Origin: Agrobacterium albertimagni AOL15
Lineage (GTDB): Bacteria > Pseudomonadota > Alphaproteobacteria > Rhizobiales > Rhizobiaceae
NCBI RefSeq assembly: GCF_000300855.1
Contig: NZ_ALJF01000010.1
Coordinates: 372,001-436,000 of the forward strand
DNA: 64,000 nucleotides
Direction: 5' to 3'
The position numbers and the translations under genes were made by a program. Position 1 is the stretch's first letter. Every line of letters starts with the position of its first letter. The notes beneath the pieces were generated by a model, which worked only from the letters and a program-made list of their open reading frames with translations, was not told the origin of the DNA and did no database searches. Positions 25,638-33,534 of the stretch are shown in pieces.

Positions 25638-26825
25638 ATGTCGATTCCCGTCCCCAACACGCTCGCGCGAAAAATCTTCCTGGAACGGCAGGGCCTGTCG
25701 CGCTCGCCGAGCAGGGCGCTGGGGCGTCAGGGGCTTTACGACCTGATCCACGATCTCGGCTTCGTCCAGGTCGACAGCATTCAGTGGGTCGAGCGCGCCC
25801 ATCACCAGATCCTCTTTTCGCGCAACCAGACCTACCGGCCAAAGGATCTGCAGCATCTCCTCGAAAAAGACCGCTCGCTTTTCGAGCACTGGACCCATGA
25901 TGCCTCGGTCATCCCTTCAGCCTTCTTTCCCTACTGGAAGCACCGCTTCGTCCGCCGCGAAGAGCGTATCCGGCAAAACTGGGCGAAATGGCAGGGGGAG
26001 GGCTTCGACCAGGCCTTCGAAGAAACCTATGCTCGCATCCGCGACCATGGTCCGGTCATGGCCCGCGATGTGAAAGCCGAGGACCACAAGTCCGGCGGCT
26101 GGTGGAACTGGCACCCCTCGAAGACGGCGCTCGAATTCCTCTGGCACACCGGCAAGCTCTCGATCGCCCGCCGCGAAGGCTTCCAAAAAGTCTATGACCT
26201 TTCGGAACGGGTCATCCCCGCCGAACATCACGCGGCGGAAGTCGAGCACGACGCCTTCGTCGACTGGGCCTGCCGGGCAGCACTCACCCGGCTCGGCTTT
26301 GCCACCTCGGGTGAAATCGCCGCCTTCTTCGATATCGTCACTCCCGACGAGGCTAAGGCCTGGGTCATCGCCCACCGCGACGAACTGCAGGAACTTGCGC
26401 TCGAAACCATTGACGGCAAGCCGCGCGCCTCCTTCGCCTTCGCCGACAACGTGGCATCGCTCCTCGACACCCCCGAACCGCCGGCCCGCATCCGCGTGCT
26501 CTCGCCCTTCGATCCGCTGATCCGCGACCGAAACCGCACGGAACGCCTATTCGGTTTCTTCTACCGCATCGAGGTCTTTGTGCCCGAGCCGAAGCGGCAA
26601 TACGGCTACTACGTCTTTCCGCTGCTCGAAGGCGATCGCCTGATCGGCCGCATCGACATGAAGGCGGAGCGCAAAGAGGGCGTTCTCAACATTCGCCGCT
26701 TGTGGCTGGAGCCGGGTGTGAAGCCAACGGCCGGCCGCCTCGACAAGCTGGAAGCCGAACTCCAGCGTGTCGCCCGCTTTGCCGGCATGGAGGCCGTGCG
26801 CTTGCAGCCCGGCTGGCTCGGCTGA
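25638..26825 (+). CDS. YcaQ/AlkX-like winged-helix DNA glycosylase
   Basis: 395 residues. It belongs to the HTH_42 family of crosslink-repair glycosylases (E. coli YcaQ): LYDLIHDLGFVQVDSIQWVERAHHQILFSRN (about 33-63) is the family core carrying the catalytic Gln-x-Asp-type QVDS, followed by three winged-helix units and a C-terminal beta domain (RIRVLSPFDPLIRDRNRTERLFGF, PKRQYGYYVFPLLEGDRLIGRIDMKAER). Known members unhook interstrand crosslinks or excise alkylated bases. It is followed 34 bases later by a GNAT gene. Confidence 0.85.
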   Translation: MSIPVPNTLARKIFLERQGLSRSPSRALGRQGLYDLIHDLGFVQVDSIQWVERAHHQILFSRNQTYRPKDLQHLLEKDRSLFEHWTHDASVIPSAFFPYWKHRFVRREERIRQNWAKWQGEGFDQAFEETYARIRDHGPVMARDVKAEDHKSGGWWNWHPSKTALEFLWHTGKLSIARREGFQKVYDLSERVIPAEHHAAEVEHDAFVDWACRAALTRLGFATSGEIAAFFDIVTPDEAKAWVIAHRDELQELALETIDGKPRASFAFADNVASLLDTPEPPARIRVLSPFDPLIRDRNRTERLFGFFYRIEVFVPEPKRQYGYYVFPLLEGDRLIGRIDMKAERKEGVLNIRRLWLEPGVKPTAGRLDKLEAELQRVARFAGMEAVRLQPGWLG

Positions 26826-26859
26826 ACAAACACAATCACCACAGACAGAAAGATCCGAC

Positions 26860-27276
26860 GTGACCGACAACAGCGCCTACCGCATAGAACCCCGCGTGCC
26901 CGCCATCGACGACTATATGCGTCTTCGCCTGGAATCGGGCCTCACGCCGTTTGCGCGCGAAGCCGCTGAAAAGGGCCTGCCGAACTCGATCTTCGGCGTC
27001 AGCCTGATGCTGGGCAATGAGACTGTCGGTATGGGCCGCATCATCGGCGATGGCGGCAGTTTCTTCCAGGTGACCGACATCGCCATCTTGCCCGCGCATC
27101 AGGGCAGGGGGCTCGCGAAAGGGATCATGGCGGCGCTCTCCGACTTCATCGCCACGCTGCCCAAGACCGCCTATGTCAGCCTGATCGCCGACGTGCCCGC
27201 CAACCGACTCTACGGCCAGTTCGGCTTCGACGAGACGGCACCGCGCTCGGTCGGTATGGCGCGGCGGGTGACCTGA
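26860..27276 (+). CDS. GNAT family N-acetyltransferase
   Basis: 138 residues from a GTG (MTDNSAYRIEPR) preceded by AGAAAG. The acetyl-CoA loop QVTDIAILPAHQGRGLAKGIMAAL (R/Q-x-x-G-x-G/A) is clear, with the C-terminal ANRLYGQFGFDETAP motif of the fold. It acetylates an unknown small molecule or protein. It probably shares a transcript with the YcaQ-like gene. Confidence 0.85.
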   Translation: MTDNSAYRIEPRVPAIDDYMRLRLESGLTPFAREAAEKGLPNSIFGVSLMLGNETVGMGRIIGDGGSFFQVTDIAILPAHQGRGLAKGIMAALSDFIATLPKTAYVSLIADVPANRLYGQFGFDETAPRSVGMARRVT

Positions 27277-27425
27277 CCATACCGCGCTGCATGGCATGAG
27301 TGTCAAGATATTGCATGCAACCTTTGGAGTTGTGAATTGGTCGCAACTCACACAGTTCTTTCGCATAACCACCGCGCAGGGCCGCCACCGTGCCGCGGAA
27401 AAGTTCTTTGCGAAAGATGGATTTC

Positions 27426-27527
27426 ATGCGCTTCTTGTCCCCCGCCACGATTGCGACGCATCTGTTTGCCCTCCTTGCCGTCTCCGCCCTTTCCCCGTAT
27501 GCGATTGCCGCGGACTTCGGCTGGTAA
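27426..27527 (+). pseudogene. Detached N-terminus of the HAF-repeat autotransporter (signal peptide then stop)
   Basis: An ATG at 27426 (or in-frame at 27417) starts a convincing signal peptide, MRFLSPATIATHLFALLAVSALSPYAIAAD, but TAA at 27525-27527 ends it after FGW. The same frame continues without interruption as QIADVPGSTTNATAVSADGSVVVGT, which is the expected first repeat of the downstream autotransporter. So the exported protein is split by one in-frame nonsense codon, not by a frameshift. Confidence 0.72.
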
Positions 27528-27590
27528 CAGATCGCTGATGTCCCCGGATCCACCACCAATGCAACCGCGGTAAGCGCGGACGGCAGCGTC

Positions 27591-29498
27591 GTGGTTGGTA
27601 CAATCTCAACGCCTGACCCCATGGGTGATCCCATGGCCGCCGTCACCAGTGGCTTCCGCTGGACATCCGCCTCGGGACTGACAAGTGCTGTCGCGGCACC
27701 CTTCGGCTGGACCTCGATGCTGGTCACGGATGTGAGCGCCGACGGGTCGGTCTATGTCGGCACCCTCTTCGGGGGAAGCCCGACGCAAGCCTACAGAACG
27801 TCCGTCACCGCAGGTACGCAGGATTTGCTCGGCTTTTTGCCGGGCGGCGCGTTTTCCCGCGCCGCGGGTGTGAGCGGCGATGGAAACGTCGTCGCGGGCT
27901 GGGGCACCTCGACCAACGGCAACCGCGCCTTCCGCTGGACCTATGATCCTGTCACGCTTAGCGGCATCATGGTGGAGCTCGGGACTTCGAATGGACGAGA
28001 CGCGGTCGCCAAACGGATCAGCCGTGATGGACGTGTCATCGTCGGCGGGCTCCTGGATCCCAGCTTCAGAAGTGAAGCGGCATACTGGATAGAGAATGAT
28101 GCCCCGGTCACGCTGGGATATCTGCCGGGTGGCGACCAATCGACTGCCAACGCCGTCAACAGCGATGGCTCAGTCATCGTCGGAGAGGCGGTGAGGGCAG
28201 GCGGGGTCAGCGCCTTCCGCTGGACAGCTGCGAGCGGCATGGTCGATCTCGGCCGGCTGGGCCGCTTCAATTCCGAAGCCATTGCGGTCAGCGATGACGG
28301 CAATATCGTGGTCGGACGGACGGGTCGCCTGGGTGGCTCTTCTTCCGGGTTCCGCTGGACGGAAGCCAACGGCATGATCACCGTGGACGACTGGTTGCGC
28401 CAGAGTGGTGTTACCCTCTCCGAAGATGTCACGAGCGTTGCCAATGCGGTCTCGGCCGACGGCACGGTCATTGTCGGAATGCTCCGCAACAGCAAGACCT
28501 ACATCGCCCGCGGCGCAGCGACAGACCCATCCGATTCCTCCGATCCAACGGTCCCCGGTCACTCTGCCGGCATCATCGCGGTCGAGGATTACATGCAAAG
28601 CTTCAACGGCTTGCCGCGCCATATCCTGGTGCCGCAGCAGGTTGCCGATCTCGCAATGAACGGCGCCAACTCCTCGCCTCTCTTCCACCGTCTGTCGGCC
28701 GGCCAGCGCTCGATCTGGGCCACGGGGGACATCGGTGCCGTCAGAAACGACTTCGGCACAGGCCCGACAGCGACCGGCGAGATCGGTTTCGCCTATGCCC
28801 CGACCGACGATGTCACGCTCCGCCTCGCGCTCGGCACATCCTATTCCAAGGGCGATCTCGATCTCGGTGGCTTCAGCCGGGTTCAGGGGAGCTATGTTCT
28901 GCCGGAGGCCAGTCTGGCCTTGGCGCCATCGGTCTATGCGACGCTCACCGGCTTTGCCAGCATTGGCGACCTATCGATGCGCCGCGCCTACCTCAACGGC
29001 ACCGGCACCGATATTTCCGAGGGCGAGGCGGACACCCGGACGCTCGGCTTCCGCGCCCGGCTCGACTGGCTGGATTCCTTCGAAGTGCAGAGCGTTGCTT
29101 TCACGCCCTATGCGAGCTTCACGCATCTGGCAACGAAGACCGATGGCTATGCCGAGACAGGCGGAAGCTTCCCCGCCCGCTTCGACGAGACAAAAGGTGC
29201 GTCCAACACGCTGCGGTTCGGTACTGATGCCCGCCACGATCTCACCTCTGCCGTCAGCCTCGTCGGTCGCGGCGAAATCGCCCACCGCTTCGAAGACCAG
29301 GCCCCGAACACGCGTGGCCAAATTCTCGGCTTTTCCGGCTTCGATCTCGCGGGCGCGCCGATCGAGCAGACCTGGTTGCGCGGCGCGATCGGCGTCCAGA
29401 CGAAATCAGGACCGCTAGAGGGGCAGTTGATGTTGAATGCCTCGAGCCAGGGCGAGGGAAGTTACTGGCTGAGTGCTAGCACGCGGATCGTCTTCTGA
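27591..29498 (+). CDS. HAF-repeat autotransporter (open frame downstream of a premature stop)
   Basis: 635 residues as an open frame from a GTG that is internal to the gene; the true N-terminus is at 27426, separated by the TAA at 27525. The passenger has repeats of about 50 residues with the signatures AVSADGSVVVG and FRWT-x-x-x-G (for example GFRWTSASGL, SAFRWTAASGMVDLG, GFRWTEANGM), as in HAF-repeat proteins. From about residue 370 a 12-strand autotransporter beta-barrel follows, ending YWLSASTRIVF with the terminal aromatic needed for outer-membrane insertion. Without the signal peptide the product cannot be exported, so the gene is probably inactive unless the stop is suppressed or a sequencing error. 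Confidence 0.72.
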   Translation: MVGTISTPDPMGDPMAAVTSGFRWTSASGLTSAVAAPFGWTSMLVTDVSADGSVYVGTLFGGSPTQAYRTSVTAGTQDLLGFLPGGAFSRAAGVSGDGNVVAGWGTSTNGNRAFRWTYDPVTLSGIMVELGTSNGRDAVAKRISRDGRVIVGGLLDPSFRSEAAYWIENDAPVTLGYLPGGDQSTANAVNSDGSVIVGEAVRAGGVSAFRWTAASGMVDLGRLGRFNSEAIAVSDDGNIVVGRTGRLGGSSSGFRWTEANGMITVDDWLRQSGVTLSEDVTSVANAVSADGTVIVGMLRNSKTYIARGAATDPSDSSDPTVPGHSAGIIAVEDYMQSFNGLPRHILVPQQVADLAMNGANSSPLFHRLSAGQRSIWATGDIGAVRNDFGTGPTATGEIGFAYAPTDDVTLRLALGTSYSKGDLDLGGFSRVQGSYVLPEASLALAPSVYATLTGFASIGDLSMRRAYLNGTGTDISEGEADTRTLGFRARLDWLDSFEVQSVAFTPYASFTHLATKTDGYAETGGSFPARFDETKGASNTLRFGTDARHDLTSAVSLVGRGEIAHRFEDQAPNTRGQILGFSGFDLAGAPIEQTWLRGAIGVQTKSGPLEGQLMLNASSQGEGSYWLSASTRIVF

Positions 29499-29509
29499 AA
29501 CGCCCACCG

Positions 29510-29556
29510 TTGCATTATCCTTCAAATGACTTATATTATTATTGTCATTTGAAGGA
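29510..29556 (+). promoter_or_regulatory. Promoter and 13-bp inverted-repeat operator of the Xre/RES toxin-antitoxin operon
   Basis: TCCTTCAAATGAC (29518-29530) and GTCATTTGAAGGA (29544-29556) are a perfect inverted repeat with a 13-bp AT-rich spacer. A likely promoter, TTGCAT (29510-29515) and TATTAT (29534-29539) with 18 bp between, is covered by it, and the right arm contains the AAGGAG ribosome site. This is the expected layout for autorepression by the antitoxin. Confidence 0.75.
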
Positions 29557-29566
29557 GTGATCTAAC

Positions 29567-29998
29567 GTGCTGCTTCCCGCCCAGACCTCTGCCGCGACTG
29601 CTTCTCCGCCGCAGGGCTTCTCGATCGAAGCTGATCGGAAACGTCTCTCGGCGACGGCTCTCAAAGCCTTTCGCCGTCTGGTTGTTCATTGGGACCTGAC
29701 CAGCCAGCAGGCGGCGGCGCTGCTCGGTGTCTCGCTCAGCACCTGGGAGCGGTTGAAACCCGAGAGCGTGACGAAAACCCTGAGCCAGGATCAGATGACC
29801 CGGATCTCGGCGCTCACGGGCATCTACAAGGCCCTGCATCTGCTGTTCGTCGATGCCATGGCCGATCGTTGGCCGATGCTGGAAAACACCGGGCCGCTCT
29901 TTGATCGCCGAACGCCCGTCGCTGCCATGATCGAAGGCGGCATCCCCCATATGCTCGAGGTTCGCCGTTATCTTGACGCCGTGCGCGGGGGGCTCTGA
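29567..29998 (+). CDS. MbcA/ParS/Xre family antitoxin
   Basis: 143 residues from a GTG with AAGGAG at 29552-29557. A helix-turn-helix (about 38-65: LTSQQAAALLGVSLSTWERLK) is followed by the antitoxin-type C-terminal domain that clamps the toxin (LLFVDAMADRWPMLENTGPLFDRRTPVAAMIEGGIPHMLEVRRYLDAVRGGL). Xre-type antitoxins neutralise RES-domain toxins and repress their own promoter through the DNA-binding domain. The toxin gene follows immediately. Confidence 0.9.
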   Translation: MLLPAQTSAATASPPQGFSIEADRKRLSATALKAFRRLVVHWDLTSQQAAALLGVSLSTWERLKPESVTKTLSQDQMTRISALTGIYKALHLLFVDAMADRWPMLENTGPLFDRRTPVAAMIEGGIPHMLEVRRYLDAVRGGL

Positions 29999-29999
29999 C

Positions 30000-30698
30000 T
30001 TGGAGGTCGCCGGCGTTCCGGTGAGCACGCTTGCCTATCCGAAGACGGTGCGTCTCGTCTCCACTGCACGCTTGCGGCAGGCCGTGCTTGCGCCGCTCGC
30101 CGATACGGCCGATGAACTTGCCGAACTCGCCGAAATCGAGGCGGCCACGTCGACCCGCATCCAGGCCCAGTCGACGGGCATTTCCGGGCTGGCTGCCAAC
30201 GAGCTCGTCTACGACGTGCCGCATGCTCATTTCATCAATGCGAGCTTCGCCTATGCCAAGCCGCGCGAACCCAATCGCTTCAACGGCGAGACGCGCGGCG
30301 CCTGGTATGCAGCACTCGGCGTCGAAACCTGCCTCGCGGAAATCGCCTTTCACATGACGCAATTCCTGTCGCGGACGGGCGTCTTTGAAGCGGTCGCCGA
30401 TTATGCGGAAATGCTTTGCAGCACAGCGGGAGAATTTCTCGACCTGAGGGCGATGCCCCATCATCCGTCGCTCTCGCCGGACAAGACGCTCGGCTACCCC
30501 GAGGGCAACCGCCTGGCAATCGAAGCCAGGCGCGCAGGCCTGAACGGCATCGTCTACCCGTCGGTCCGCCATGACCGCGGAACCTGCTTCGCCATCCTGC
30601 GTCCCGCTGCCGTCCAGTCGGTACGCCAGGGGGACGTCTGGCGGCTCACATGGAGTGGGAAGCCGGAGCCAGTGGTGGAAGGGCCGATCGGGTCGTGA
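30000..30698 (+). CDS. RES-domain toxin (NAD-degrading type)
   Basis: 232 residues from a TTG two bases after the antitoxin stop, with GGGGGG at 29987-29992; a GTG at 30021 is the alternative start. The RES fold is seen in NRFNGETRGAWYAALGVETCLAEIAFH (conserved Arg, Tyr and Glu), VEAVADYAEMLCSTAGEFLDLR, RLAIEARRAGLNGIVYPSVRHDRGTCFAILRP. Characterised members deplete NAD in the cytoplasm and stop growth. It is paired with the upstream Xre antitoxin as a type II system; nested repeats follow directly. Confidence 0.88.
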   Translation: MEVAGVPVSTLAYPKTVRLVSTARLRQAVLAPLADTADELAELAEIEAATSTRIQAQSTGISGLAANELVYDVPHAHFINASFAYAKPREPNRFNGETRGAWYAALGVETCLAEIAFHMTQFLSRTGVFEAVADYAEMLCSTAGEFLDLRAMPHHPSLSPDKTLGYPEGNRLAIEARRAGLNGIVYPSVRHDRGTCFAILRPAAVQSVRQGDVWRLTWSGKPEPVVEGPIGS

Positions 30699-30722
30699 GT
30701 TTTTGGGCGGCAATGGGGGGGC

Positions 30723-31090
30723 ACCCCCACCCGACGCTGCGCGTCGACCTCCCCCCTCAAGGGGGAGGGGAATCGCATATGTTTTTTGAGCAGCGCACCA
30801 GGCGGGTCCCGCTTCTCCCCAGCGGGGAGAAGGTGGCGCGAAGCGCCGGATGAGGGGAGCGCGAAGCGCTAAAGCTGTGCCGGGCAGCCCCCTCATCGCC
30901 TCGCACACGCTCGGCACTTCTCCCCGCTGCGGAGAAGAGGGAGCCCGTAACCGCCGCAGTTATCCATATGCGATAGCCCTGCCCTCAAAGGGGAGGTGGG
31001 CGGCCAACGGTTGCCTTGGTGCGAGTGCTAGCGGTCACTCTCCACCCTCCCCTTGAGGGGGGAGGGTCTGTCCGAAGGTCCGGGGTGGGG
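30723..31090. repeat. Nested pairs of GC-rich inverted intergenic repeats
   Basis: This fills most of the 453-bp gap between the RES toxin and ribB. Outer pair: 30723-30770 (CCCCCACCCGACGC..., ending CTCAAGGGGGAGGGG) and its diverged inverse at 31042-31090 (ending GGTCCGGGGTGGGG). Inner pair: 30812-30857 (CTTCTCCCCAGCGGGGAGAAG then a GCGCGAAGCGC hairpin and GGATGAGGGG) and its inverse at 30888-30937. A partial third copy, CTCAAAGGGGAGG, lies near 30984-30996. No gene is evident. The architecture is that of rhizobial palindromic intergenic elements, one inserted inside another. Confidence 0.75.
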
Positions 31091-31151
31091 TGATCAGGCG
31101 GCGGTGAACCGCCACATCACATCAATGGATCAAGAAAGACCCACCAAGCCT

Positions 31152-32252
31152 TCACACGATCTCTGTCGCAGAAATCTTGATGCCAAACCCCTCGAGGCCG
31201 ACATAGTGGCGCTCGCGCGACGAGAAGAGCCGGATCGAGGTGACGCCGAGATCCTTGAGGATCTGCGCGCCGAGACCGATTTCCAGCCACTCGCTCTCGC
31301 GCGCCTGGGCCTCCGAATGATCTTCGCGGTCATGCTTGCCGCCACGCGCGGTGGTGGAGACGCCGACGCCGACGGAGCCCTCGCGCAGATAGACGATCAC
31401 GCCGCGACCCTTGTCGGCGATCCGCTTCATGATGCCGTCGATCTGCCGGTTGGTGCCGAAGACGTCCTGGCCGACATGCTCCAGATGCAGGCGAACCGGA
31501 ATGTCCTCGCCGTCCCGGATGTCGCCGAAGACGACGGCCAGATGCTGCATTGGGTCCCAGGGGAGAGAATAGGCGAAGGCTTTGGCGGGGCCGTAAGGGG
31601 TCTGCAGATCGAACTGGGAGACAAGTTGGATCAGCGTCTCCTTGCGCTGGCGATAGGCGATGAGATCGGCGACCGACACCTGCTTCAGGCCGTGTCTGAC
31701 GGCGAAGTCGGCAACCTGCTGGCCGCGAGTCACGGTGCCGTCGTCATTGACGAGTTCGCAGATGACGCCGATCGGCGGCAGGCCCGCAAGCTTGCAGAGA
31801 TCGACGGCGGCTTCCGTATGGCCGGAGCGCATGAGAACCCCGCCTTCGCGGGCGACCAGCGGGAAGATATGCCCTGGGCGGACGAAATCGGCAGGGCCGA
31901 CATTCGGGTTGGCGAGGTTGCGCACGGTGAGCGTCCGGTCGTCGGCGGAAATGCCGGTGGTCGTGCCATGCTTGAAGTCGACCGAAACGGTGAAGGCGGT
32001 GGTATGCGCGCTATCGTTTTCCGCCACCATGGCCGAGAGGTTCAGGCGCTTCGCCTCTTCCTTCGGCATGGGGGCACAGACGATGCCCGAAGTATGGCGC
32101 ACGATGAAGGCCATCTTCTCGGCCGTGCAATGCACCGCCGCAACGATGAGATCCCCTTCGTTCTCGCGACCGTCATCATCGGTCACGACCACGATTTCGC
32201 CGGCTTCGAAGGCGCGGATCGCCTCGACGACGCGCTTCTGATCATAGCTCAT
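31152..32252 (-). CDS. ribB: 3,4-dihydroxy-2-butanone 4-phosphate synthase with degenerate GTP cyclohydrolase II-like domain
   Basis: 366 residues from MSYDQKR. The N-terminal about 205 residues are an intact RibB: TDDDGRENEGDLIVAA carries the Mg-binding acidic residues, and SGHTEAAVDLCKLAG completes the site. It makes the four-carbon precursor of riboflavin. The C-terminal part aligns with GTP cyclohydrolase II, but the zinc-cysteine stretch (usually D-x-x-x-S-x-R-C-D-C-G) reads DVFGTNRQIDGIM with no cysteines, so this domain is probably inactive, as in RibBX-type fusions. It follows aroC by 11 bases and is probably in its operon. Confidence 0.9.
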   Translation of the reverse strand: MSYDQKRVVEAIRAFEAGEIVVVTDDDGRENEGDLIVAAVHCTAEKMAFIVRHTSGIVCAPMPKEEAKRLNLSAMVAENDSAHTTAFTVSVDFKHGTTTGISADDRTLTVRNLANPNVGPADFVRPGHIFPLVAREGGVLMRSGHTEAAVDLCKLAGLPPIGVICELVNDDGTVTRGQQVADFAVRHGLKQVSVADLIAYRQRKETLIQLVSQFDLQTPYGPAKAFAYSLPWDPMQHLAVVFGDIRDGEDIPVRLHLEHVGQDVFGTNRQIDGIMKRIADKGRGVIVYLREGSVGVGVSTTARGGKHDREDHSEAQARESEWLEIGLGAQILKDLGVTSIRLFSSRERHYVGLEGFGIKISATEIV

Positions 32253-32263
32253 GGGGCAAGTCC

Positions 32264-33358
32264 TTATCTGGTCCGGCCGTTCTGGCCGCGGTCTCTCAGG
32301 ATATGGTCTAGAATGGTGCAGGCGAGCATCGCCTCGCCGACAGGCACGGCGCGGATGCCGACGCAAGGGTCGTGGCGGCCCTTTGTGCGGACATCCACTT
32401 CGTTCCCATCGGCATCGATCGAGCGCTTCTCAGTCAGGATCGACGAGGTCGGCTTGATGGCGAAGCGCGCAACGATCGGCTCGCCGGTCGAAATGCCGCC
32501 GAGCACGCCGCCGGCATGGTTCGACAGGAAGACCGGCTTGCCGTCAGCCCCGATCCGCATCTCGTCGGCATTTTCTTCGCCGGTGATCTCGGCCGCCTGG
32601 AAGCCGTTGCCGACTTCCACGCCCTTCACCGCGTTGATCGACATCAGGCCGGCTGCAATCTCCTGATCGAGCTTCCCATAGACGGGTGCGCCGATGCCGG
32701 CCGGAACGCCCTCGGCGATCACTTCGATCACGGCACCGACCGAGGAACCCGCCTTGCGGATGCCGTCGAGATAGTCCTCAAAGACGGGAACCATCGCGGC
32801 ATCCGGGCAGAAGAAGGGGTTCTGATCGACCTCAGCCCAATCCCAGTTGTCGCGGTTGACCTTGTGGGTGCCGATCTGGACCAGGGCGCCGCGAATGGTG
32901 ACGCCGGGCATGGCAAGGCGGGCCAGCGCACCGGCGGCCACACGGGCGGCCGTCTCGCGGGCGGACGACCGGCCACCACCGCGATAATCGCGGATCCCGT
33001 ATTTCAGGTCATAGGTGTAGTCGGCATGGCCGGGGCGATAGCGCTTGGCAATATCGCCATAGTCCTTCGAGCGCTGGTCGGTGTTCTCGATGAACAGCGA
33101 CACCGGCGTGCCTGTGGTGATCATCGTGCCGTCTTCCTGCGGCATGACGCCGGAGAGCACCTTGACGATATCGTCTTCGCGCCGCTGGGTGACGAAGCGC
33201 GACTGGCCGGGCTTGCGCTTATCCATGAAGACCTGCAGATCTTCATGGGCGAAGCGGACACCCGGAGGGCAGCCGTCGACGACCGCGCCAAGCGCCGGCC
33301 CGTGGCTTTCGCCCCAGGTGGTGACGCGGAAGAGATGACCGAAGGTATTGTGCGACAT
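32264..33358 (-). CDS. aroC: Chorismate synthase
   Basis: 364 residues. It converts EPSP to chorismate with reduced FMN, the last common step of aromatic biosynthesis. Signatures are [27 protein letters not shown] at the start, [39 protein letters not shown] in the centre and [17 protein letters not shown] near the end. The ribB gene, which supplies the flavin pathway, lies 11 bases downstream, a sensible pairing for an FMN-dependent enzyme. Confidence 0.97.
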   Translation of the reverse strand: MSHNTFGHLFRVTTWGESHGPALGAVVDGCPPGVRFAHEDLQVFMDKRKPGQSRFVTQRREDDIVKVLSGVMPQEDGTMITTGTPVSLFIENTDQRSKDYGDIAKRYRPGHADYTYDLKYGIRDYRGGGRSSARETAARVAAGALARLAMPGVTIRGALVQIGTHKVNRDNWDWAEVDQNPFFCPDAAMVPVFEDYLDGIRKAGSSVGAVIEVIAEGVPAGIGAPVYGKLDQEIAAGLMSINAVKGVEVGNGFQAAEITGEENADEMRIGADGKPVFLSNHAGGVLGGISTGEPIVARFAIKPTSSILTEKRSIDADGNEVDVRTKGRHDPCVGIRAVPVGEAMLACTILDHILRDRGQNGRTR

Positions 33359-33534
33359 GCCAGTTCTACCGTTCCATTCTCATCCGCCGGAACGTCTTCC
33401 GGCGGGCCCTTGCCTTGGATGGCGTCACTCATAGAGCAAATTGACAATTTCTGTGAAGCGCTTTTGCGCCGCGAGCCGCCGATTTGCGACGACACAGTGT
33501 CACCGCGGGCGGCATGATCCACGGCGACGCGTGC

